Source: an uncultured Acidobacteriota bacterium (GTDB taxonomy: Bacteria; Acidobacteriota; Terriglobia; Bryobacterales; Bryobacteraceae). From it: a stretch of DNA of 46,094 bases. The notes below the pieces were generated by a model, which was not told the origin of the DNA, made no database searches, and saw nothing but the letters and a program-made list of their open reading frames with translations. A program made the translations under genes and the position numbers. This document shows positions 15,830 to 23,552 of this stretch, one piece after another. Position 1 is the stretch's first letter, and every line of letters starts with the position of its first letter. The DNA is taken from contig CADECY010000076.1 in assembly GCA_902825945.1 (NCBI GenBank), positions 1 through 46,094 of the forward strand, in the 5' to 3' direction.

Positions 15830-18367
15830 TCACAGGGCCCGCAACGATTCCACCGGCTGAACGCGCGCCGCTCCGCGGGCGGGGAGCCACGCCGCGAGCA
15901 ACACCGCGATCGTCAGCGACAGCACCGCCGCGGCCAGCGGTAACGGGTCCGAGGGCTTGACCTCATACAGTAGTCCCTCGATCCAGCGCGCGCACGCGAA
16001 CGCGCCGCACAGCCCAATCACGATTCCCGCCGCCGCCCACGATCCGGCCTGTCGCAGAACCATGGTCCGGATGTCGCCCGGCGTGGCACCGAGAGCCATC
16101 CGCACGCCGATCTCACCCGTCCGCTGCGCGGTCAGCAACGCAGTGACGCCATAGAGACCGGCGGAGGCGAAAATGAGGCCCGCCAGCGCGAATCCGCTCA
16201 GCAACATCGACTGGAAGCGCGGACGCACCCGCATGTTCTTCACGCGATCGTCGAGCGTCTCGAACTGGACCATCAATCGCGGGTCGAGCTCACGGAAAAC
16301 TTCGCGGATGAAAGGCATCACCCGCGTATCGGCGCGCACCAGCACATACTGCCGCGGCCGTTCGCGATTGCTGAGCAGGTAGAGTTCGGGATCGGAGTTC
16401 GTGTTCAACCCGCCGTTGCGAACGTCTCCCACGATCCCCACCACCTCGACCGTCCCCTCCCCGGAAAGCACGAGGCGGCGGCCTACCGCCGCCTCGCCAG
16501 GCAGAATCCGCCGCGCCATGCTCTCGCTGAGCACGGCTGGGTGGGCCTCTCCTTCGCCGAACGTGCGCCCCTCACGAAGCGGAATTCCGAGCATCGGGAA
16601 GTACGAGGCCGACACTGGCCTTATCGTCACCATTCCACCCGTGGGCTGGCCTTTGATCTTGGGCCGCCCTTCCACTTGAATACTCGAAAAGACCCGGCCT
16701 TGGGCGCGGCCCTCCGGCGGAAGCGATTCCGCGATCCCGATCGCCTCCACTCCGGGCACTGTCTTCAACCGCTCCGCCAGCGAATTCCAATAGGTGCTGC
16801 GATGCGCGGGCGTTGGGTAGCGGGCTCCCGGTAGTTGCGCGTAGGCGGAAAACAGCGACGCGGTTTGCATTCCGAGCGGAGCGTTGGCCATGTTCCGGAG
16901 GCTGCGCAGCATGAGCGCCGCGCCGCACAGCAGGATCAACGAGACCGCGACCTGCAAGGCCACGAGCGCCGGGCGCAGACGGTCGCGCCGGCGGCCCGCC
17001 ACGCGGCCTCCCGTCAAGGTTTCGGGTGTCGGACTCCGCATCGCCGGTGCGAGGCCGGCCAAGATCGAAGCAACGAGCGTCGCAAGCAGCGAGAATGCCG
17101 CCACGCGCGCATCGATCGTGGCAACGTCCAGCCGCGCGATTCCCGCCGGCGCCAACTCACGGAAAACGCGCAGCAATGCCGCCCCGAACAGCAAACCGCC
17201 CGCGCAGCCCATGATTCCCAATAGAAGGCTCTCGGTCAGCGCCTGCCGGGCCAGCCGGCCGCGCGCCGCGCCGATCGCCGCCCGCACCGCCATCTCACGG
17301 CTCCGCGCCGCCGATCGCGCAAGCAACAGGTTCGCCACGTTGGCCACCGCGATCAGCAGCACCAGCAACACCGCACCCGTGAGAAGCAGCGCGGCACGCC
17401 GGCCGTCTCGTAGTTGCCGGTCCCGCAACGGATGCATCACGAATCGCACTTCCTTCTCGAATCCTCGCGGAATCGATCGCAGCCCATCGCGGAAGAACGG
17501 TTCCATTCCCGCCCGTGCCTCGGCGAGCGTGACTCCAGGCCGCATCCTCGCGAACGCCGCCAACAAAAGGGAAGGTGCCGTGGCGGACTTGTTCCCGTCC
17601 AAATTCAGAACCTGCAGTACATCCACGCGAGCAAGCGACGGCGTCTCGAAATTGTCCGGCAACACACCGACCACCGTCGAGGGGTTGCCGTCGATCTCGA
17701 GCGTCTTTCCCGAAACGTCTCCGCCACCGAAGCGCTCTTTCCACAGGGCCCGCGAAATCAACACCGTTTGCGGAGCACCGGGCCGCGCATCGTCTTCGCT
17801 GAAGTCGCGTCCAGCGGCGGGCCGGTATCCCAACACGGAAAGGTAGTTCGCACTCCCACGCGAACACCACAGCCGCACCGGGTTCGTGTCGGAGAGATTG
17901 CAGTCGTTGACTCCGGCACTCACGGCGATGCCCGAGAAGGGGGTGTTCTGTTTTGTCCAGGAAGTGTAGTTCTGCTCGAGGATGAACTCGTTCGATCCAC
18001 TGATGGGCGCGGTCATCCCGAACGACACCAGTTGATGCTCGTTCGGATAGGGCAGCGGCCGCAGCAGAATCCGGTCGGTGAAGCTGAACACCGCGGATGA
18101 GGCCCCGATCCCGGCGATCAGGACGGAAAGCGCGGTGATGACGAAGCGCGGCGAGCGCGAGAATCCACGCACCGCGTAGCGGAGATCCTGCCCGAACTGC
18201 TCGAGCCAAAGTGGCACGCTCACGGCCCGCACCTCCTCCCCGAGTAAAGCCCGGTTCCCGAACGCCTTCTCTGCCTCGCGCCGCGCCTCCGCGGGACTCA
18301 TGCCCGCGCGCTCGTTCCTCTCCGCGCGCATTTCGATGTGCGATTCGGACTCGTCGTGCCAGCTCAT
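15830..18367 (-). CDS. ADOP-type MacB/FtsX permease
   Basis: 845 aa. A cytoplasmic N-terminal prefix (about residues 1-65, SHIEMRAERNERAGMSPAEARREAEKAF) is followed by FGQDLRYAVRGFSRSPRF, the hallmark of acidobacterial duplicated orphan permeases. Then come a first membrane helix, a periplasmic MacB-like domain, a three-helix FtsX core (TGAVLLVLLIAVANVANLLLARS), a second MacB-like domain and a final FtsX core ending LPARGAARVQPVESLRAL. These permeases lack their own ATPase; no ABC ATPase is adjacent. The role, possibly lipoprotein or peptide export or signalling, is unproven. The start overlaps the PadR stop as ATGA, so the two are co-translated. Confidence 0.92.
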   Translation of the reverse strand: MSWHDESESHIEMRAERNERAGMSPAEARREAEKAFGNRALLGEEVRAVSVPLWLEQFGQDLRYAVRGFSRSPRFVITALSVLIAGIGASSAVFSFTDRILLRPLPYPNEHQLVSFGMTAPISGSNEFILEQNYTSWTKQNTPFSGIAVSAGVNDCNLSDTNPVRLWCSRGSANYLSVLGYRPAAGRDFSEDDARPGAPQTVLISRALWKERFGGGDVSGKTLEIDGNPSTVVGVLPDNFETPSLARVDVLQVLNLDGNKSATAPSLLLAAFARMRPGVTLAEARAGMEPFFRDGLRSIPRGFEKEVRFVMHPLRDRQLRDGRRAALLLTGAVLLVLLIAVANVANLLLARSAARSREMAVRAAIGAARGRLARQALTESLLLGIMGCAGGLLFGAALLRVFRELAPAGIARLDVATIDARVAAFSLLATLVASILAGLAPAMRSPTPETLTGGRVAGRRRDRLRPALVALQVAVSLILLCGAALMLRSLRNMANAPLGMQTASLFSAYAQLPGARYPTPAHRSTYWNSLAERLKTVPGVEAIGIAESLPPEGRAQGRVFSSIQVEGRPKIKGQPTGGMVTIRPVSASYFPMLGIPLREGRTFGEGEAHPAVLSESMARRILPGEAAVGRRLVLSGEGTVEVVGIVGDVRNGGLNTNSDPELYLLSNRERPRQYVLVRADTRVMPFIREVFRELDPRLMVQFETLDDRVKNMRVRPRFQSMLLSGFALAGLIFASAGLYGVTALLTAQRTGEIGVRMALGATPGDIRTMVLRQAGSWAAAGIVIGLCGAFACARWIEGLLYEVKPSDPLPLAAAVLSLTIAVLLAAWLPARGAARVQPVESLRAL

Positions 18368-18669
18368 GCGAACCTCAATAGCCGCGCCATTCCCTTTGCA
18401 ACGTTTGCCCACTGTTTCCGCGTCTTCGCGAGCCGCTTGCGCCCCTCCGGCGTCAGCCGATAGACGCGCGCCCGGCGTCCGGCGGGAGTGGTGCTCCATT
18501 CCGCCGCCAGCACTCCCTCCTTCTCCAGACGGTGCAGTGCCGGGTAGAGCGATCCTTCCTCGACGGCGAGCAGTCCGCCCGACGCCTCCTGAACGTGCAA
18601 CGTGATTCCGAAACCGTGGTTGGGACCGGAGTCCAGCGATTCCAAAATCAGGAGTTCGAGGGGTGCCAT
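18364..18669 (-). CDS. PadR-family transcriptional regulator
   Basis: 101 aa, a minimal PadR: winged helix (LLILESLDSGPNHGFGITLHV, then GLLAVEEGSLYPALHRLEKEG) followed by a short dimerisation helix. In Acidobacteria such genes precede ADOP permeases and are presumed to repress them. Here the stop/start overlap with the permease and the operator-like palindrome right before its own ATG support auto-repression of the pair. The effector is unknown. Confidence 0.92.
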   Translation of the reverse strand: MAPLELLILESLDSGPNHGFGITLHVQEASGGLLAVEEGSLYPALHRLEKEGVLAAEWSTTPAGRRARVYRLTPEGRKRLAKTRKQWANVAKGMARLLRFA

Positions 18670-18671
18670 CT

Positions 18672-18710
18672 CTAGATAGATAGCCTAGCTGTCTAGGGGA
18701 CTGGTGTCAA
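18672..18710 (-). promoter_or_regulatory. PadR promoter with overlapping inverted-repeat operator
   Basis: On the minus strand, TTGACA (18710-18705), a 17-bp spacer and TAGGCT (18687-18682) form a promoter. A near-perfect 12-bp inverted repeat, CTAGACAGCTAG/CTATCTATCTAG (18696-18672, one-base centre, 10 of 12 matching), covers the spacer end, the -10 box and the start site, ending 2 bp before the ATG. The transcript leader would be about 5 nt, that is nearly leaderless. Binding of the PadR product here is an inference. Confidence 0.7.
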
Positions 18711-18830
18711 GAGTGAGTGAAAGAGCGAAGCGGAGTATGCTGGAATCTCATTCGCTCAGGATTCGACCCCACCCGAAGGAATCGCAACTTCGGTACCGCC
18801 AAACCCGGCCATGGGCAGAACAACCGGCTG

Positions 18831-19558
18831 CGAATCGCCGATCCCCGGACCGTGTCCGGTCCGTATTGGTCTCGGCTCGGCAGCTACCGGATGGTCCGGC
18901 GGGTTTGTGGCGGCCGGATCTTCGTGGAGGAGACTCGGCAGGATTGCGTACATGCCTGCACGGTGGGAGATATCGTAGCGATGCTGAGTCTGATTCCGGC
19001 GCAAGACTACGCTGGGCTCGCGGCGATAGTCCTGCGGCAACCGAAGCGGAAGGAGGGAATTCTCAGTCCGGTCTGGGGCACCTTGGGCTACTGGTGCGAT
19101 ATTGGGCGGCCACAGGATGGATGGCCTCGGGACAGTCGTGGTGGCGCAGCAAGTCAGCCGGACCTGGCCGGGCCGCCGAATGGGACAGGCTGGCCTTGGA
19201 CGGGCATGTCGTTACCGGCGCGCGCAGCCGGATCCGGTTCGACTCGACCCTCGAAGCAACCCGCGCCACGCAGCTCTATCGAACCCTCCCCCATCAGATC
19301 GGCCATCTGGTGGACTACAACGTCTCGGTTCCGGAGCCTGACAAAGCGGGCATTTCCGGGGAGCAGCACTTGGAACTCTTCAACCGGTATTGGCAGCGCC
19401 CCGAGCGGCAGAACGAGGAATTCGCCCATCGATACGCCGATGAGTTGCGAAAGCATCTCGCGGCATCCGGGCGAATCCCGTTTCCGCGAATCGAGTCCTG
19501 GGAGTCCGATGGCCTTCGCGAAGCCGATTTCGCTTGGCCGCCGCGGATCAGGGCGTGA
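18831..19558 (+). pseudogene. Frameshifted metallopeptidase-like gene
   Basis: Three plus frames in succession give one protein. The first reads PRTVSGPYWSRLGSY ... VGDIVAMLSLIP ... RKEGILSPVWGTLGY (to about 19106), then GLGTVVVAQQVSRTW (about 19123-19165), then AAEWDRLALDGHVV ... ATQLYRTLPHQIGHLVDY ... NEEFAHRYADELRKHL (to 19558). Two frameshifts are therefore needed. The zinc-protease position reads HQIGH (19292-19306) where HExGH would be expected, so the catalytic Glu is also lost. Intact relatives I recall are uncharacterised bacterial proteins with HExxH. It diverges from the padR gene. Confidence 0.65.
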
Positions 19559-20401
19559 GTCCGCGCCTCGACCGGCGAATGGCCGCGAGCGCGGCGATTC
19601 CAGTCCCCAACAGGATTCCGGCGGACGACTCTGGAACGGCCGCGAGGCGGTTGTCCACGATGCTGAAGTCGGCCGAGTTCGCCGTGACTCCCACCGCGAG
19701 GTTGAAGACCGGACCGGTGCGCGCGAAGGTCAGTGTGTTCTGGAAATCGCTCGTGGTCGTCGAGGTCACGTTCCCACCCGAGTAGACTGGCGACCACGCA
19801 TCGAGTTGAAGGACGATCAGCACGGGCAGGTTCAAGGGCACGGTGTGGATGGACGTCGCGAAGACCGCCCCGGACGGGATCGCGATCGACGTTTGGCCCG
19901 GAGTGCCCAGAGTGAAGAAGCCGCTGGCGGAGTCATTCAGGCGTCCGAGCCGCCTCTCGCTATGGTCCTGTACTCCGTCGAGCGTCACCTCCGCGGCGAC
20001 GCCTACGTACGTCTCGTGAAAGGCATGGCTCGAGGTGGTGGTGTACGAAAGCCGCCGTCTAGGCTCACGTTGACGCTAGTGGAAGTGGTGGTCCCCGTGC
20101 ACGCTCCGCAGGTGAAAGTCACGTAACCCTCGGTCACCGTCGTAGCGCCGAAAAACGTGAAGGTGCACGTGGGACTCATGATTGAGACGGCGGCGAATGG
20201 CCGGAGCGCACCAGCCGCAGCCTGAGCCGCGACGGAACCCGTGAAGCCATTGCTTCCGGTCAAAGCCCGCGAATCGGTCAGGGTGTCGCTCGACGCCTAG
20301 TAGTAGTCCGCGGAATCGTGACAGGTGACCAATTGTTGAATCGCGGCAGCGTCGAGGCGCGTGCTGAAGAAAAGCAGGATACCGAGTGTTGCCAAGTGCA
20401 T
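19548..20401 (-). pseudogene. Broken PEP-CTERM protein gene
   Basis: It starts at ATG 20401 with GGAGG upstream and a clear signal peptide (HLATLGILLFFSTRLDAAA). The frame then meets a TAG at 20299-20297 after codon 34, continues in the same frame (GSNGFTGSVAAQAAAG ... TTTSTSVNVSLDGG), and needs a frameshift near 20060 to reach the second part (AFHETYVGVAAEVTLDG ... ANSADFSIVDN). The end carries VPESSAGILLGTGIAALAAIRRSRR, a sorting signal whose VPEPS core has changed to VPESS. An amber stop plus a frameshift argue for inactivation. The 3' end overlaps the neighbouring pseudogene by 11 bp. Confidence 0.7.
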
Positions 20402-20481
20402 GGGTGAAGGCCTCCGTACACACATGCGCGAATGGCGGCCAGGCCGGGTCAAATTCGCTTACCACCGCCGGACAGGACTGG

Positions 20482-21681
20482 TCAGGCCTTCTTCGCCGCG
20501 AAGATCTCCTTCATCCGCCGCGCCGCGATCTTCTCATCGCCTGCATCGTTCATGAAGCACGTGAACTCGAAGCCCTGCTTGCCCGACCGCAGCACCACGA
20601 TCCGCGGATCGCCGTCGCGTAGCTGCTGTTCCACCTGTTTCGTGGTCAGGCCCATCTTCGCCTCGTCCCAAGTCACCTTGACGCGATGCACCCGGCGCGA
20701 ACGGTCGAACGGTGTCTTGTCCACGTTGAGTCCGATTTTGCGGAACTGCTCCATCAGGAACGCCGCCTGCCGCTCCGACTCCTTGTCGAGCGCGTCGAAA
20801 TCCAGCTTGGCGTAACGCTCGAGCGCCACCCACAACCCGATCATCTCCTCCCGATTCACCTTCATCCCGCGCCCGAGCGAATCCGAGTGCGGGCTCGAGT
20901 TGACCCACGCCGCGCGGATCAGATCCTTGCGTCCGGCTAGAATGCCAGAGGACTGCGGTCCGCGGATGTGTTTGCCGCCGCTCACCGCGATCAGGTCGAT
21001 GCCCATCGCCGAAAGCTTCAGGATGTTATTCCACGGCGGCAGCATGTTCGCGGCGTCGATCAGCATCGGTACGCCCGCGGCCTTGGTCATCTTCAAACAC
21101 TCTTCGAGCGGAATCGGCGTTTCCCATTCCCAATCGTGCGACGTGCCGCCGAGATAGTACATCATCGCCGTATCGCCCGCGAGCGCGCCGCCAAGCTGTT
21201 CGCGAGTCTCGACCTCGACGATCTTCACGCCCGTGTTCCGAACCGCATGATCGTAGCCATTCCGGTGGCGCTTCTGGATCACCACTTGCTTCTTCATTCC
21301 GGTGAGATCGGGAAGCTGGCGCGCCTTTGCGTGATCCTCACCGGTCAGGCACGCACACGTGCCGATACAGATGGCGCCGGCCGCGCCGCTCGAAACCATC
21401 GCCGCTTCGGTGCCCGCGAGTTTCGCGATCCGTGCGCCTACCGCGTCTTTCACGTCCTCGAGGAAGACGTAGTCGCGAGATGCTTCCGCCATTGCGGCAT
21501 TCACCTCCTCGGACATCTTCGAGGCGCCGATCGTGGTCATCGTTCCCTGGAAATTGATGAGTGGGCGGATCCCCAACTGTGCGTACACTCCCATTGAAGT
21601 GGCCTTCTTGGGAGCCGCCGCGAGCCGGGAGAACGGCCAAACGGAGGCGAGCGCGCCGAGCGCGGTTCTGCGACTGGTCAT
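20482..21681 (-). CDS. SelA-like PLP-dependent enzyme with export signal
   Basis: 399 aa, fold type I PLP enzyme of the SelA/D-glucosaminate-6-phosphate ammonia-lyase type: LINFQGTMTTIGAS start of the catalytic domain, SSGAAGAI cofactor loop (about 97-104), LIDAAN with the PLP-pyridine Asp at about 209 and SGGKHIRGPQ with the Schiff-base Lys at 237. Residues 1-23 (TSRRTALGALASVWPFSRLAAAP) look like a Tat signal, surprising for a PLP enzyme but compatible with export of a folded holoenzyme. The physiological substrate is not known; a selenium-related role is unlikely given no selB/selC nearby. TCTAAT lies seven nt before the ATG. Confidence 0.82.
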   Translation of the reverse strand: MTSRRTALGALASVWPFSRLAAAPKKATSMGVYAQLGIRPLINFQGTMTTIGASKMSEEVNAAMAEASRDYVFLEDVKDAVGARIAKLAGTEAAMVSSGAAGAICIGTCACLTGEDHAKARQLPDLTGMKKQVVIQKRHRNGYDHAVRNTGVKIVEVETREQLGGALAGDTAMMYYLGGTSHDWEWETPIPLEECLKMTKAAGVPMLIDAANMLPPWNNILKLSAMGIDLIAVSGGKHIRGPQSSGILAGRKDLIRAAWVNSSPHSDSLGRGMKVNREEMIGLWVALERYAKLDFDALDKESERQAAFLMEQFRKIGLNVDKTPFDRSRRVHRVKVTWDEAKMGLTTKQVEQQLRDGDPRIVVLRSGKQGFEFTCFMNDAGDEKIAARRMKEIFAAKKA

Positions 21682-21740
21682 GTCAGAGATTAGACCACAA
21701 CCGTTGAAACCGCGCGCGCCGGCATTGCGTCACAGGAGCC

Positions 21741-22370
21741 ATGAAGCGCAGCGTCCTGATCCTTGCGGCGGCCACCCCGTTGTTGGCGCAGCCCGATTAC
21801 TACCGGAAACACTATTTCACCGTAGCGGGCGGTGCCGGACTCCCCGGCGGCGACGTCAAACCGCTGCTCGCCACGAGCCCGCTGTTCAACTTCGGATACG
21901 GGTACCGCTTCAGCCGCTTCTTCCAGGTGGACGCGGGCTTCGACACCGTCTTCCACGCGGCGCGCACCAACGACTTCTACGAGTCACAGTTCGGCGATCT
22001 ACGCATCCGCGACTATCTCCACATCGTACCCGTGGGTGGACGTGCGATCGTCCCGCTCGCGCGCAATCGCGTCCTGTTCTCGGGAGGTGGCGGCGGAGCC
22101 TATGTTCGCTATCAGGAACGCATCCGCCAACCCTTCCGCGACGGCGGCATCCGCATCGACTGTCCAGTCTGTAGCGGCCGCGGCGGCTTCGGCTACTACG
22201 GACTCCTCGGCATGAGCGTCGCGCTCGACCGCTATCAGAACTTCCGTCTGGGCTTCTCGACCAAGGTCTATCGAGCCAAGACCGATGGCGACGCCTTCGG
22301 TCCTCTGCCGCCGGTTTCGACGAGGGACACTTGGATCAATCACGCGGTCGAATTCACGTTCAGTTTCTGA
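21741..22370 (+). CDS. Outer-membrane beta-barrel-like protein with CxxCxGxG motif
   Basis: 209 aa. The signal peptide ends TPLLAQ (residue 17). The rest alternates Gly/aromatic-rich strands and ends with Phe (VEFTFSF), typical of outer-membrane barrel proteins. About residue 141, between two strands, it has CPVCSGRGGFG, a DnaJ-like CxxCxGxG motif that could bind a metal or form a disulfide. No named family is recognised. AGGAGCC directly before ATG is a close ribosome binding site. It diverges from the SelA-like gene. Confidence 0.65.
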   Translation: MKRSVLILAAATPLLAQPDYYRKHYFTVAGGAGLPGGDVKPLLATSPLFNFGYGYRFSRFFQVDAGFDTVFHAARTNDFYESQFGDLRIRDYLHIVPVGGRAIVPLARNRVLFSGGGGGAYVRYQERIRQPFRDGGIRIDCPVCSGRGGFGYYGLLGMSVALDRYQNFRLGFSTKVYRAKTDGDAFGPLPPVSTRDTWINHAVEFTFSF

Positions 22371-22457
22371 TGTAACCGGCGTGGTTCCAAGTTCGTGTCG
22401 AGTAACAGCGCTTGCCCTTTCGGATCACGGCAGTTCGCGCCTGCGGACGCGTCTCCC

Positions 22458-23378
22458 TCAGAACGCCATGTCGAGCCCAGTACCCAGCAGCCACTTGACG
22501 ACCTCCGCTTGACTGCCAACCCGTGCCTCGAGCGTATAGTCATCGAGACGGATGATCCCCGGCCGTTGCGCGGCGGTGCGGGCTCCGTCCATCGTCCGCA
22601 TTTTCAAGGTGATTGTCAGTGGCACCGTGGGTTTGTAAGCCTGGACCTTGCCTGCGCGAAGATTGGCGATCGCCTCGGCGACTCCCTTCGCGTTTAGGGC
22701 CTGGGCAGCCTTCGGGTCGAGACCCGAGGCCGACTCACCGCTGCCGCGCTTCACCGCCGTGGTCGCCGCCCACGGAAAGGAACGCCGCGTCTCGATGCAT
22801 GCTGCCTCGTCGCCCTGCACCCAGATGAGCGGGACGTTCCAATGTCCCGCATAGCACGTCTCGATCCCGATCTCGCCGACACTGTGTCCGTTGATCCGGA
22901 AGTCGACCCACTCATGGCTCCACGTGTGCGGCAGAAATCCGCTCTCGGTGAAGGCCTTGGCGTGATGGCCGGGCAGAAGGAACCCGTGGACAGTCTCATC
23001 GAGCCCCGGAAGCCAACGGCGCTTGCCCTTCTCCATCCCGACGCTGCGGTAGAGATACGTGATCCGCGGATCCTGGAGCAGCTTCTCCCGCACGAAGTTG
23101 TCGCCGCCGTGGTGTGTATCGCATACGATCAGTTCCGTGGCGCCCGCCTGCAAGGCGGCCGCGCTCGCCGAGTTGATATCGGCGGTGAACAGCTCGCGTG
23201 CTTCCCGCGCCACCGGCTCGCGCGCGCCGTTTTCCCAATACCAGGCCTGTTCCCGCGTGAAAATGCCAGCGGCCCCGTCCATGTCGCATAGCATAAACAG
23301 CTTCAGCCCCCGGCGCTGTTGTGCGGCGAGCGCTGCCGCGGCGGAACCGAGAAATCCGCGCCTTGATGTGATGGCCAT
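22458..23378 (-). CDS. M55 family (DppA-like) peptidase, Tat-exported
   Basis: 306 aa. Twin-arginine signal TSRRGFLGSAAAALAAQ. The mature part has M55 D-aminopeptidase hallmarks: CDMDGAAGI with metal-ligand Asp residues (about 32-34), INSASAAALQAGATELIVCDTHHGG, LPGHHAKAF and VGEIGIE. Known members are zinc D-aminopeptidases acting on D-amino-acid peptides such as cell-wall fragments. The canonical motif is DxEG; here Asp replaces Glu. Export would place it in the periplasm. TAGGAT lies six nt before the ATG, the same hexamer and spacing as at 15800. Confidence 0.85.
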   Translation of the reverse strand: MAITSRRGFLGSAAAALAAQQRRGLKLFMLCDMDGAAGIFTREQAWYWENGAREPVAREARELFTADINSASAAALQAGATELIVCDTHHGGDNFVREKLLQDPRITYLYRSVGMEKGKRRWLPGLDETVHGFLLPGHHAKAFTESGFLPHTWSHEWVDFRINGHSVGEIGIETCYAGHWNVPLIWVQGDEAACIETRRSFPWAATTAVKRGSGESASGLDPKAAQALNAKGVAEAIANLRAGKVQAYKPTVPLTITLKMRTMDGARTAAQRPGIIRLDDYTLEARVGSQAEVVKWLLGTGLDMAF

Positions 23379-23552
23379 GCGAAGATCCTACCAATCTCGC
23401 ACGCTGCATGCATGCATCCGCGCACGATCCGGCCTGAGCGTGAGAAACCGACAGCCGCGAACCCTGTGACGAACTGAACCGGGCCCGCGCGGCTGGGTCG
23501 GAATCGACGCCTGGCGCGCCGGCTCGGATGAGACGACAGTCATATCGATACT
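23379..23552. other. Short gap
   Basis: 174 bp between the M55 gene and the stop of the next minus-strand gene. It contains the 12-bp alternating palindrome TGCATGCATGCA (about 23405-23416) and nothing else assignable. No terminator hairpin with a T-tract. Confidence 0.4.

Noticed and set aside
18717..20126. A 469-aa plus-strand frame
   Set aside because: Only part of its first half matches the decayed metallopeptidase; the rest runs antisense to the broken PEP-CTERM gene and shows low-complexity Arg/Gly-rich text typical of GC-rich shadow frames.
23401..23420. TGCATGCATGCA repeat
   Set aside because: A 12-bp alternating palindrome with no nearby partner or consistent promoter context; probably chance.
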